Shown: one piece after another, positions 30,138 through 40,391 of the stretch
Layout of the letters: the number at the start of each line of letters is the position of its first letter
Position numbering within the stretch: the first letter of the stretch is position 1
DNA from: Candidatus Saccharimonadota bacterium
Lineage (GTDB): Bacteria > Patescibacteriota > Saccharimonadia > Saccharimonadales > UBA4665
Assembly: GCA_027365775.1 (NCBI GenBank)
Contig: DAHXLX010000001.1
Location: forward strand, 1 to 64,000
Length of the DNA: 64,000 bases
Reading direction: 5' to 3'
The notes under the pieces: generated by a model
The model's database searches: none
What the model saw: only the letters and a program-made list of their open reading frames with translations
Told to the model about the DNA's origin: nothing
Translations under genes and position numbers: made by a program

Positions 30138-31537
30138 TATTCGGCTCTTATGACCTCCGAGGGCCTAATTTTAGTAATTATAAACGCCGTCAAGGCGCTA
30201 CCAACTAGCGCTATAACAACCGCCGCCGCCAACCCGTATCCGATTAGATTAAAACCAACCACCGCGTGTATATTAGATATGCCCCGGTGCAAGCCGCCTA
30301 AAACTCCGCCGCCAAAATGTCTGGTAATAACCGGTCCGGCGCCAAATCGATTGCCGATGCTAGTCTGGTTAGTGGTGGCGTTACTGACAAGCATATCTGT
30401 TAGAGGCGTACTGGCTACGGCCCCAATAATTATGCCTATAATCGCCGCTGAAACGGTCAGGGTCAAAGCTTCGACCATAAATTGAGCGGCTATACGTAAA
30501 TTGCCTGAACCAATGGCCTTAATCACACCAATTTCCTTACGCCGTTCACGTACGATCATGACCATGACCATGAGAATGATTATGCTGGCAGCAACAATCG
30601 CTCCGATAAGACTGTATAGAGCAACTTTGCTGACACTGTTAAGTGGCTGAATAGCCAGGTTTGCCGCATCGGTTGAGCTGGTAACGTTTGCCGAGGAACC
30701 AAGTGCTTTCTGAATGGCGGCAGTTGTACTGCTTAAGTTGTCGATCGAATCGACTTTGGCTACCGCCAATGTGACATCGCCGGCCTGACCGCTTAATCTT
30801 TGTTCGGTTGGCAGACTGACCACCACGACGTTATTGGTGCCACCACTACTACTGGCAAATATACCGACGACGGTTAGTTGTGTGCTATAGGCCGTAAACG
30901 TCGATCCAAGCTTGAGGTTATTGACTTGAGCCATTTTTTGACTAACCATCGCATCGTTGTTATCGCTGTTGCCGTTTAAGAACTTGCCGCTTACCAGCGT
31001 GGCAACGTTGCCGTTAGCGGTATTAAGTTGAACCGGATCGTTGGTGCCGACGATTACAATCGGCAAGCTGAAGTTAGGCGGTAGCTGGAAACCGGACCCG
31101 CCCGAAACGAATAGGCGATTACCGCCGCGGTTCAATCGTCTGGATAACTTGACCGGGGATTTTAAACTTGTCTGGTTGGTGTTTGTCGAGTTTGATTGCC
31201 CAATAAAATTACGGGGCGAGGATACGGTGCCGATTGTCGTTAACCGGTCGGTCAGCGTTTCGATTAATCCGGTAACATGGGGCAACTTACTGACTACGTT
31301 TAGCTGACTAGTGGTCAACGAGTTGTTGGCGGCACTGAAGCTGTTGAAACCAGCCGGTTGAATAGTCACCGTATTACCAATCGAGGCTTTGGTTGTTTGA
31401 ATTTTATCCTGAACCGTTTGGCGGGCGATAAGCATAACCATACACAGACCAATGCTCAAACCAAGAATTACAATAATCGCCACTGTCCTGGTGACATTGC
31501 GGAAGGCGTTGCGGACTCCACGGCTAAACCAGTTCAA
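30137..31537 (-). CDS. ABC transporter permease (FtsX/MacB type)
   Basis: 466 aa; N-terminal TM, periplasmic-core-like region, three C-terminal TMs with VRERRKEIGVIKAIG. Confidence 0.92.
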   Translation of the reverse strand: MNWFSRGVRNAFRNVTRTVAIIVILGLSIGLCMVMLIARQTVQDKIQTTKASIGNTVTIQPAGFNSFSAANNSLTTSQLNVVSKLPHVTGLIETLTDRLTTIGTVSSPRNFIGQSNSTNTNQTSLKSPVKLSRRLNRGGNRLFVSGGSGFQLPPNFSLPIVIVGTNDPVQLNTANGNVATLVSGKFLNGNSDNNDAMVSQKMAQVNNLKLGSTFTAYSTQLTVVGIFASSSGGTNNVVVVSLPTEQRLSGQAGDVTLAVAKVDSIDNLSSTTAAIQKALGSSANVTSSTDAANLAIQPLNSVSKVALYSLIGAIVAASIIILMVMVMIVRERRKEIGVIKAIGSGNLRIAAQFMVEALTLTVSAAIIGIIIGAVASTPLTDMLVSNATTNQTSIGNRFGAGPVITRHFGGGVLGGLHRGISNIHAVVGFNLIGYGLAAAVVIALVGSALTAFIITKIRPSEVIRAE

Positions 31538-31598
31538 AAATGTATCCTCGTTACGGGTTAACTATTGGGAATCTAGCACAGTATTACTTAGAGTCTGC

Positions 31599-32360
31599 TT
31601 AAGCTGGTTTATATATTGGAACGGAGATGGTAAAAACCGTTCCTCGACCGTAAACCGATCTGGCACTGACAGTGCCATCAAAATTTTCTTCTATGTTCTG
31701 TTTTACCACCGACAACCCGATACCGATGCCCCGATCAACCCGGCTCTTAGTACTATAAAACGGTTTAAATATGTGCTCCAGATCTGACTTGGCTATCCCT
31801 TTCCCGTTATCGATAACTGAAATTACCGCATCATTGGCTTGCTGGTCGACGATTATCCGAACTATTTTTGATGCCGTAGCCGTAGAGTCATATGCCTCAA
31901 TCGCATTACTGACCAGATTTGCCAATGCCTGCTGAAATTTAACATAATCGCCGTACAGCCGGATTCTACCGATTGTATTGACGAGCAATTTGACACCGGC
32001 CCGTTCAGCGCGTCCGTTAAGCAAGTCCTTGACTTCATGAATGGCCACCGTCAACGAGAAGTCAGCTTTGGGCTGTTCGCCCTTAAGTTGATTCCGGGCA
32101 ACGGCAACATATTTCTCCAGCTGGCGGACGTTCCGACGAGCCTGCTGTAACAGTTCGTTGCCATGATAATCACTTTCCATTTCATCAAGTATGATTGCCG
32201 CTGATGTCAGCGGTGTGCTTATCTCGTGGATTAAGCCGGCACTCACCCGGCCGAATTCGGCAAACCGTTGCAATTCCAGCTCCTGTTTGCGCCGAACCCG
32301 TATTAATAACACCGTCCGACGCAATGTTTCCTCTTTTAGCCAGTCGGTGAACATAATCAT
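31599..32360 (-). CDS. Soluble sensor histidine kinase
   Basis: H-box SAGLIHEISTPLT, N box LVSNAIEAYD, G boxes DNGKGIAKSDL, GIGIGLSVVKQNIEE; no TM. Confidence 0.9.
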   Translation of the reverse strand: MIMFTDWLKEETLRRTVLLIRVRRKQELELQRFAEFGRVSAGLIHEISTPLTSAAIILDEMESDYHGNELLQQARRNVRQLEKYVAVARNQLKGEQPKADFSLTVAIHEVKDLLNGRAERAGVKLLVNTIGRIRLYGDYVKFQQALANLVSNAIEAYDSTATASKIVRIIVDQQANDAVISVIDNGKGIAKSDLEHIFKPFYSTKSRVDRGIGIGLSVVKQNIEENFDGTVSARSVYGRGTVFTISVPIYKPA

Positions 32361-32374
32361 CGCCGGCTAGCCCT

Positions 32375-33076
32375 CTAATCCACCCTTACCCTTGGCTTGG
32401 CTACATCCAGAACATATCCCAGGCCATGCACTGTCCGGATAAGTTGCCGTTTTTGTCCTCGGTCGATTTTGTCCCTCAGGCTTTTGATGTGCACATCGAT
32501 AGCATTGGTCCGTAACCGGGTGTCCCGACCCCAAACGGTATCCATTAGGTAAGTTCTAGTGAGTACCGTACCGGCATTACAGAGAAGGCATTCAAGCAAA
32601 GCAAACTCTTTTCTCCTTAGATCGATCGCCACACCGTCCCTTATAACCTGTCTGGTGCGAGGTTCAAGCACCAAATCATCAACAACCAATGCCGAGCGTA
32701 TCGGATATACCGTTTGCCTGAGCAACACCGTAATCCTGGCCTTTAGTTCTGCCAGGCTGAACGGCTTGGTTACATAATCGTTAGCCCCGTTCTCAAAAGC
32801 GTCGATCTTGCAGGCTAAACTCGACTCACCGCTAAGTACCAGGATTGGCGTATTGGCGCCGTTGTCTCTTAGTCGACGCATAACTTTAATCCCCGGATGA
32901 TCAGGTAAATTGAGATCTAGGATTATCAGGTTAATAGGCAAGGATTCGGCTTTTTTGATTCCGGATACGGCGGTCTTGGCAGTATCGACTTTATAGGTAT
33001 GGCTGAGCGCACGGTACAAGGCCAGGGTCAAACTGAGGTCGTCTTCTATAACCAACAGCCGTTTCATTTGTGCCAT
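32375..33076 (-). CDS. OmpR-family response regulator
   Basis: LLVIEDDLSL, LIILDLNLPDHPG, C-terminal winged helix. Confidence 0.95.
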   Translation of the reverse strand: MAQMKRLLVIEDDLSLTLALYRALSHTYKVDTAKTAVSGIKKAESLPINLIILDLNLPDHPGIKVMRRLRDNGANTPILVLSGESSLACKIDAFENGANDYVTKPFSLAELKARITVLLRQTVYPIRSALVVDDLVLEPRTRQVIRDGVAIDLRRKEFALLECLLCNAGTVLTRTYLMDTVWGRDTRLRTNAIDVHIKSLRDKIDRGQKRQLIRTVHGLGYVLDVAKPRVRVD

Positions 33077-33336
33077 AGCTACCTACCCACAGGCATTTAT
33101 TCGGATATGCCCTTATCCCGCCACCCGTTGAGCGAGAGAGTACAATAATGTTTATTATATTGCAAGTACTTTTTATAGTAGTTTTATTCAGACGACTCGG
33201 CTTTGCAAGCAATAACTACACCGCCTTTGGAGATATCTGAACAGAGGTCAACCGCTTAGCCCAGGCACTGCCGTAGTGATCTTAAAACCCATGATTTACA
33301 GCTTAAATTTTTATTAACTACTTCAGTTTTCTTTCC

Positions 33337-33366
33337 CTGGCCGATAGGCCAGTTTATAAAACGTTT
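33337..33366 (+). terminator. Terminator-like hairpin
   Basis: CTGGCC-GATA-GGCCAG followed by TTTATAAAACGTTTTTTT. Confidence 0.45.
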
Positions 33367-33615
33367 TTTTAAGTTATTGGTTTTACGGGCAACTGAAACT
33401 AATCGCATCCTAATCGAGTGTGCTCAATTTAATTACTGACAAGGACAAAAACAGCACCATGATCGACGGCCCACCCGATAACAATTGACAATCGGATTAA
33501 GTAGAAAAATCGGCCTTATGGCAGAAGGCCGGCAGCGGTTTCGACACCTAAGTCGACTGACTGTGCCACCCGATTTACATACTGCGTCAATCTGACAATA
33601 AGATATAATTTAGCT

Positions 33616-34290
33616 ATGGCCAAAGAGACTTATGTGCCACCAACTCTGACCGTAGATAGTGTCATTTTCCAGTTAACAAATGACAAATTGATGGTACTGT
33701 TAATCAAACGGGCCAACGAACCGTTCAAGAATAGTTGGGCTCTCCCCGGGGGATATATCGCCGCCGGTGAAACTACCACCGAAGCTATGGATCGCGTCCT
33801 TAAAAACAAAGCCGGCCTGAATAGCAAAAACTTGGGACTAATTGAGCAGCTGTACACTTTTGACACTATAGCTAGAGATCCGAGAGGACCCGCTGTCGCT
33901 GTAACTTATATGGGGCTCGGCCGGAATTTAGCCGAATCAGACGACAAGACTCAGCATCCGACGTTCTTTCCGGTTACTGACCTGCCTAAACTGGCTTATG
34001 ATCACAAGGATATAATTGCTTATGCACACGAACGATTAAAGTCCAAGCTAACATACACCAACGCAATTTTTGCCTTGCTTGAACTAAAGTTTTCTTTGTC
34101 AGAATTACAAACCGCATACGAAGCGGTGCTTGACCGGTCGTTAGATAAACGCAATTTCCGTAAAAAGTTTTTATCTCTGGGGTTAATACAGCCAACCAAC
34201 GAATATCGTCAAGACGGAGCCCATCGTCCGGCACGACTATATCGGTTTCACCACCCGGGGCTGCAAACCCTTACCAGAAGTTTTGATTAA
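33616..34290 (+). CDS. NrtR-like regulator (degenerate NUDIX domain + winged helix)
   Basis: LPGGYIAAGETTTEAMDRVLKNKAGL (catalytic Glu residues missing) plus C-terminal winged-helix-like region. Confidence 0.75.
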   Translation: MAKETYVPPTLTVDSVIFQLTNDKLMVLLIKRANEPFKNSWALPGGYIAAGETTTEAMDRVLKNKAGLNSKNLGLIEQLYTFDTIARDPRGPAVAVTYMGLGRNLAESDDKTQHPTFFPVTDLPKLAYDHKDIIAYAHERLKSKLTYTNAIFALLELKFSLSELQTAYEAVLDRSLDKRNFRKKFLSLGLIQPTNEYRQDGAHRPARLYRFHHPGLQTLTRSFD

Positions 34291-34680
34291 CAGCTAATAT
34301 TTATTAACTAAACAGCGGTTGGGTTTTGAGCTACACCAATAAAAGCCGCCTATCGCAACCTAAGATTGCGGAAGGCTGATTGTAATAAAACACCCTCGGG
34401 CATAATGGATAAACTAGGCAGCTGTTATAGCGACGAGTGAAATTCTAATACTTAACTGACCCGGATTTGGCGAACTACCGGTTCAATAACAGTAGGCAGG
34501 CGTTCCGGTTACCGAACTACCAGTTACAGCGTTTACCGGTTTTTATGACTTAAATATGGGTATCTTAAAAACTGCCGATTGCAATTGTGGCGGGGCCACT
34601 GAATGGCCGGATCGGCTCTAGCCTAGTTTCTTATCCGCAACCACAGCAAGCTGATTATATAAAAGGTTTGGATTACACTG

Positions 34681-35016
34681 TTGCTCGCTAAACACTTGCC
34701 CAAATTCCAGGACAAGGATTATTATCTAATCATAACCATGTTGTTGATCACCCATATAGTTCTCGCCTTATCAAGCCTCCCGCTAATGTTGGCAGCCGCC
34801 GCCAATGAGTATTTTTCTTTTACCAAAAATAAAATTCTTTTACCGGTTGCTTCGATTGTCGCATTTGTCGGCATGGTATCCACCGGAACTATTCTGGTTA
34901 TTTCGACCCACCAGGGTTTGACCGGCCCGTGCATAGAAGGCTTGGCTTACTTAAGTGCCATAGCTGTGGTATACGGTAGTGCCAGATTGATTGCTAAACA
35001 TTCATCAAGAGCCTAA
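34681..35016 (+). CDS. Small multi-TM protein (TTG start)
   Basis: 111 aa hydrophobic ORF. Confidence 0.5.
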   Translation: MLAKHLPKFQDKDYYLIITMLLITHIVLALSSLPLMLAAAANEYFSFTKNKILLPVASIVAFVGMVSTGTILVISTHQGLTGPCIEGLAYLSAIAVVYGSARLIAKHSSRA

Positions 35017-35222
35017 GCTTTAATCTGTTTTAGAATAAAGTTATAGTTTATTAATCCCACGCCGGAAGTAACGTGGTTTTAAGCAAAAATTTGGTATTTT
35101 TTATGCAGCGAATGAATAGGCTCGCATGCCGGATCAAGGTTAATCGGTGCCAGCCCCGGTGATATAGTTTAGAGAAACTTCATTTGGAGGTAACGCCGCA
35201 ACCGGCAACTTATCGCTAAATC

Positions 35223-35574
35223 CTAGAACTTGACACCGTTGACAGAAGTAGTAAGCACTATATGGCTGCCCTCTAATCCGCCAGAACGAGCAATTAGTTC
35301 TGCTGTAGAGCCTTGATGATTGGGCGACTCGGCATATAACTGGACTACCACCTGCTCATAGCCGCCGGTACATACTTTGCCATATAGCGCATAACTACTG
35401 TGTTCAACTAGCGGCCCTTTGTCTTGTCCTCCCGATTCACCCGAAGACTCAAGTAGCTCATAACGGGAATTACACAAACTACCTAAAAAATATTTGCAAG
35501 CCTCGCCGAGACATGAAGCAGGCTTATAAATTGGCACTCTTTCGCCTAAGTCTTTTGCTTTCGCTCTACCAAAC
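35223..35574 (-). CDS. Hypothetical protein
   Basis: ORF with probable start MFGRAKAKDL. Confidence 0.4.
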
Positions 35575-35891
35575 ATAGCAATCTCCTTTAATAAATTAAT
35601 AGCTACCTTAAACATGCCGAATTGTTATTACAATTACGAATAACAATGTTCAGGACATACTGGAATCATATAGCTTCTTAGTCATTGTGGCCAACAACAA
35701 ACTTCCGCCGGGCTAATACGAACAACAATGTTATGGCTGGGCGTACTGATCTAAAAGTTGCCGGTCTTGATTCGATATCTTTTCAGATTCATCTAACGCA
35801 TTAAAATATGTCTGCTCGGTAATATAGCTTAATTTAGGAGCAGACAGACAAACAAGCTTATAGGATATACTTAGCCAATGAAACTGTGTGA

Positions 35892-36907
35892 TGTCTACCC
35901 AACCTCCTGGACACTTTTGAGCGGCACTGTTAAGGCACTAGCAGACACGTTGTTTTGTAGTTTTTCTGCTAGATAATCGCCCGGGGTTTTGCCCCCTAGA
36001 CTAATGTGTGGCCTGTCATGGTTATACTTCTTTCCCCATGCTTTTAGTAGCTGCATGCAGTGTTTAATTGACACGAATCGGTTAATGCCATAGAACTCTT
36101 CGTTATCTGTCCTATGACTTCGTTCGACCTTACCATTCTCCTCAGGATGCCTGACTTTGGTTTTGCGATGTTCAATGCCTAAGCCTTCCAGATGCCAACT
36201 AAAGGCTTCGCTAAACTCACTACCGTTGTCGGTCTGTATCTGATTTATGGCGAATCGTAAAAGCCTGCTTGACCTGGTTAACGAAGTCAGCAGCGTTAGT
36301 GACATTGTTATGGTCGTAGATACGTAAAACTCGGTACCTGGTGCAGTCGTCAATGGCCGTAAATTGGTAGTAACGTTTACCGGCAAAACTGGCTTTATCT
36401 AAGAACTTAACATTGACCTGAACCAGTTCGCCAGGATAGGCCTTGTCATAGCGCTGAGGATAACGCTGCCACTTGGTCTTGTACTTTAGTTTGTTTAAGT
36501 CGTACTCCTTGTATAGACGTCAGATGGTGTTTTTGGAAACGAACCAGCCATACTTCTGCCTGATGTACCAGGACATTCGAGCTGGGCCATAGTGACGTTT
36601 TAAGCGTAGCTCGATGATGGTGTCGCAGATATCTTTGGGCAGCCATCTTTGTATCTTATGCGGCCTTGAAGACTTACTTTTTAAGCCCTCAAGACCAAGA
36701 CTTAAGTAGCAGTTATACCACATGTAAAAGGTAGTTCGACTAATGCCGAAGTACCGGCAGGTTGGCGCTACTTTATTAGTTACTTGTTCGTAGTGCTGAA
36801 TCCAACGGAGCCTTAACCTAGCTTGTGAATCCAGCTTAATTGTCTGTTCCATATGCTCCTTTCTTTACTGCTATTTTGCCACAGCAAAGTGTAAAGGAGG
36901 TCGTGGG
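35892..36907 (-). mobile_element. IS481-type insertion sequence, copy 2 (degenerate)
   Basis: Same architecture and ends as copy 1 (TCTACCCAACCTCCTGGACACTTTTGAG; AAAGTGTAAAGGAGGTCGTGGGA); premature TGA near 36520 and frameshift near 36255. Confidence 0.85.
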
Positions 36908-37077
36908 ATTGTATACACACTTAAGTTTGCAGTACAGAACACCACAAGAAATGTTGCAAAGCTCCTGAGTTCTATACGAAGGATAGACCTACTTGATCTA
37001 CTGTGTGTTAATTATGATAACGACCACACAGCCGGTATGACTAATTAACGCCTTTGGAAATTTTAGAAAATTATCAT

Positions 37078-37099
37078 CCTCTGTTAAATATAACAGAGG
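37078..37099. repeat. Perfect 9-bp inverted repeat beside att-like repeat
   Basis: CCTCTGTTA-AATA-TAACAGAGG. Confidence 0.7.
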
Positions 37100-37110
37100 T
37101 AGATGTACTA

Positions 37111-37135
37111 TGGTTGCGGGGGCAGGATTCGGTCC
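37111..37135. repeat. Partial duplicate of tRNA-fMet 3' end (att-like direct repeat)
   Basis: TGGTTGCGGGGGCAGGATTCGGTCC vs TGGTTGCGGGGGCAGGACTCGAACC region at 40238-40262. Confidence 0.8.
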
Positions 37136-37194
37136 AGGCGATACTACCACCTAAATTTTAGGCATGCCTCACTTTAGCTTAACTTTGTAGAATA

Positions 37195-37752
37195 TCAAAA
37201 TGTTTCTATGCTATCACGAATAATGCTTATTCGTTCATCCACGGGTACAGCTGGCAAACGTACAACGGGTATGCCGAACTCTTCGTAAGCCTGAGCCAAG
37301 AAACCGTGTGTTCGCCTTGCTTCTTCTGCTGTCTCGCGGCGAATATCGGTAGGCGTATATGCGCCAACTGGCTCGCAAAAAAGCGCAAAGGCGTAATGAG
37401 CGATTCTTGCTCGACGTTGAACTTCTGGTACAAACGAATTAAATCCGTTCAATAGCGCATAGCCAATCGTATCGATGAGGCACCTGTCCTGGAAGACTAT
37501 GTCAACACCAGACGGTATTGCTGCTTCAAGTACTTCGGATTCGTCTGCAACGGCAGGACCAAACTTGGTGTAGTCAATCCACGGAACAACAGGCGTATAG
37601 GTTGGATCTCCGGCTACTTTAGAGAGCTCGCGCGTTATAACAGTTTCGGCTGGCTCTGGTACAAAATATGCACCGGGGAATTCAGTTTTGAGAGCTTCGA
37701 GAAGAGTGGTTTTTCCGGAGTGAGGACCTCCGGATATGGGTATTTTCCGCAT
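37195..37752 (-). CDS. AAA_28-like P-loop ATPase/kinase
   Basis: MRKIPISGGPHSGKTTLLEALKTEFPGAYFVPEPAETV...DIVFQDRCLIDTIGYA. Confidence 0.75.
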   Translation of the reverse strand: MRKIPISGGPHSGKTTLLEALKTEFPGAYFVPEPAETVITRELSKVAGDPTYTPVVPWIDYTKFGPAVADESEVLEAAIPSGVDIVFQDRCLIDTIGYALLNGFNSFVPEVQRRARIAHYAFALFCEPVGAYTPTDIRRETAEEARRTHGFLAQAYEEFGIPVVRLPAVPVDERISIIRDSIETF

Positions 37753-37755
37753 TAA

Positions 37756-39930
37756 TTACCTGCCATAAAGTCTTACCAAAGGTTCAAGATTCTGCCAGTG
37801 ATATGTTGGCCTTGGACCGTACCTATCAAGGGGCTTGTCATTAATGAGTGCAGTTTTCATACCAAGCGCAGAGCCAGCACCAATGTCATCAACCTGCAAA
37901 TCACCGACATATAAACTACGCCTAGGTTCTACGCCTAGTTGCTCCAAAGCAATTGCAATGGGCTGCGGATGCGGTTTGCGGAGTTCAGCATCACCGCGCC
38001 CGACAATAACATCAAACAGTCCATCTAAACCATGATGTGCCAAAAGTCGATCTCTAGATTTATTGCCTCGAGTTGTCACTAAACCAGTAGATTTACCGCT
38101 ATTTCGTAAAGCTTGGATGGAAGAAACAGCTCCTGTTGCTGTATAGAACATATGGTCGAGCGTTCCTGATACAGTATCGTTAGCCGCTTGAAATTGTTCT
38201 TCAGTAATTTGATTCTGCGGAAATCGACGGTTGTGTTCAGCTACCATAAGCGAGCGCATTTCGATATAGTCACTACGATTACCAAAATCCTTAATTTCTT
38301 CATCGCTAAATCCTGAACCAAGCTCTACTGCCACTGCAGATAGTCGTGCGAAAAGTTCATCTTTATCGCCAAAATGTAGGGTACCGTCGAGATCAAAGAG
38401 CACAGCATCAATGCTTGTGGACTCATCTAAGATGCCACGCCGTAAAATCTGTTTCGCTGCATGCCAGCCCAATACGCTTTTACGGGCTTCTTCTCCTGCT
38501 ATGCCAACATATCTGTCCGGTGTTATTTGCATTACTCGATCTTTTAGTTCTCCGTCGGGTAATGCCTCGTCGGTAACAGTTTTAAATCCTTCAATATCTA
38601 GTCTCTTGCCTTGAGTTAGCGCAACTACTTTGTCATAGGCTTCAGCATCGCCCGACACCCTACCAGCGGTTTGCAGTAACTCGCTTAACACTTCAGCCGA
38701 GCTATTGAGTATTGCGCAAGCACTTTCTTCGTCCACGGCCAGACGATCTAGCTGAACGGAAAAGTAATTATATGCAGCAACCACTCGGCCAATCATGTCC
38801 CCATAAGCACGTTGCCAGCCATGATCCGACAAGTCGCGTTCATGGCGACTAGCAACTAAACCCTCCGGCGCTCTGCCCATAAGAGCTATAGCCTGTTCAA
38901 ATAATGCTTCTGCGTTTTCTAAGCGCCAGGGATTTATTTTGTGCGACATAGTAGATGACCCCTTTTCGCCAGCAACTAGCCGCTGCGTAAGTTTGTTGCC
39001 AAGAATTTGTAGCCACACATTATCCGTTGCATCCTTGCCAACAACTGCTAAGCGTTCCACTGTGCCGAGAAAATTAGTTACTGCTAGATGGTCATTGCGC
39101 TGGTTTTCGATAGGTGCATACGTAAATCCAAAACTTTCCACGAAGTCTTCAGCATAAGAGTCGTAGTCAAAGTCAGGGAATAATACAGTCATTGGGTTGT
39201 GATTGCCTACGGCACCGCTAAACTTGCCACTAAAACGCATACCGTCAAATTCCGAAGCAACTTTTGTTATATCTGATAGTAAGTAGCCAAATTGCTTGCC
39301 TACGGTTGTTGGCGATGCTTTTTGAGCGTGGGTTATGCCTAGTGTTGGTGTGTCAGCGTAAATTGCAGCCAAATGCGCCAATCTATCGGCAACCCTACCA
39401 ACAGACGGAACAAGAACCTTATTGGCAGCATCGCGTAGCATTAGGTTGAAAGCTAAGTTATTGGTATCTTCTGATGTCATACCAAAGTGAACCCATTCTT
39501 TTAGGTGACCAAGGCCGTAAGCATCCAGTTGATCGCCCAAATAAACTTCAACTGCTTTCACATCATGTTCAAGTGGCGGTCGGCCGTTATAACCTAAATG
39601 GTCAAGTCTAATAACTACACCGGGGTTAAAGTGCTCTTTATCGTAAAGGCTACGTAAAGTTAGTTTATCGGCGCTACTAATTGGTATGTTTACAGGACCG
39701 CGTTCGGCTAAGTTTATGAGAGCTTCAACCTCAACCTGAGCTCGATAACGGTGAAGCGCACTTTCTGAAGTAATGTCATCTAGTTCCCAAATAAATGGCT
39801 TTTCTCGACCGGCCAGCAAAGTTCCCTGACTCAAGCTATCTATAATCATTTGATCAGGGTCAGGGTGACCGGCCAGTGCATCATAGACTTCTGGTGGTTG
39901 CTGGTACTGGTCAAGAATTTCAGCTAACAT
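37756..39930 (-). CDS. Fusion: adenylosuccinate lyase-like (PurB) + HAD-superfamily phosphatase
   Basis: WVHFGMTSEDTNNLAFNLML, GSSTMSHKINPWRLENAE lyase signature; C-terminus VLFDLDGTLHFGD...LVTTRGNKSRD...KPHPQPIAIALEQLG...YVGDLQVDDIGAG. Confidence 0.9.
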   Translation of the reverse strand: MLAEILDQYQQPPEVYDALAGHPDPDQMIIDSLSQGTLLAGREKPFIWELDDITSESALHRYRAQVEVEALINLAERGPVNIPISSADKLTLRSLYDKEHFNPGVVIRLDHLGYNGRPPLEHDVKAVEVYLGDQLDAYGLGHLKEWVHFGMTSEDTNNLAFNLMLRDAANKVLVPSVGRVADRLAHLAAIYADTPTLGITHAQKASPTTVGKQFGYLLSDITKVASEFDGMRFSGKFSGAVGNHNPMTVLFPDFDYDSYAEDFVESFGFTYAPIENQRNDHLAVTNFLGTVERLAVVGKDATDNVWLQILGNKLTQRLVAGEKGSSTMSHKINPWRLENAEALFEQAIALMGRAPEGLVASRHERDLSDHGWQRAYGDMIGRVVAAYNYFSVQLDRLAVDEESACAILNSSAEVLSELLQTAGRVSGDAEAYDKVVALTQGKRLDIEGFKTVTDEALPDGELKDRVMQITPDRYVGIAGEEARKSVLGWHAAKQILRRGILDESTSIDAVLFDLDGTLHFGDKDELFARLSAVAVELGSGFSDEEIKDFGNRSDYIEMRSLMVAEHNRRFPQNQITEEQFQAANDTVSGTLDHMFYTATGAVSSIQALRNSGKSTGLVTTRGNKSRDRLLAHHGLDGLFDVIVGRGDAELRKPHPQPIAIALEQLGVEPRRSLYVGDLQVDDIGAGSALGMKTALINDKPLDRYGPRPTYHWQNLEPLVRLYGR

Positions 39931-40193
39931 TTTGCTCCTTTTTAAGAATTATGATCTTATTAGGGCATAAACTCAAGCATAAGCCAAAAGTTTTGACTCG
40001 CATTGATCTAGGAACCCGGTCAGCTTTACGGGTGTCCAACCCTCATATAGAAGAACGACCAGTTCTGGAACCTATGTAAGGAGTTGGTCTGAGTAATAAC
40101 AGGTACTTTGTTGGTTCGATACTTAAATAGCTGCTTTAGGGAATGTTTGAAAATATAAACCAAAATACATGATTTAACAGGGGTAAATGAATA

Positions 40194-40218
40194 GAGACCG
40201 GTCATGGAAAACGGTCTC
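40194..40218 (-). terminator. Terminator-like hairpin downstream of tRNA-fMet
   Basis: GAGACCG-loop-CGGTCTC followed on minus strand by TATTCATTT. Confidence 0.5.
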
Positions 40219-40237
40219 GTATTTTGGGTGCATGATT

Positions 40238-40312
40238 TGGTTGCGGGGGCAGGACTCGAACCTGCGACCTCGTGGTTATGAGCCACGCGAGCTGCCGCTG
40301 CTCCACCCCGCG
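40238..40312 (-). tRNA. Initiator tRNA-fMet(CAT)
   Basis: CGCGGGGTGGAGCAGCGGCAGCTCGCGTGGCTCATAACCACGAGGTCGCAGGTTCGAGTCCTGCCCCCGCAACCA; C1-A72 mismatch and 5' CGCGGGGTGGAGCAG typical of bacterial initiators. Confidence 0.95.
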
Positions 40313-40391
40313 CTATATAAAATACGGCCCTGCCGTGATTAGTTATTGATTATCTTACCAAACAGAGGTGGAATAGTCAACGAGTATGGCG

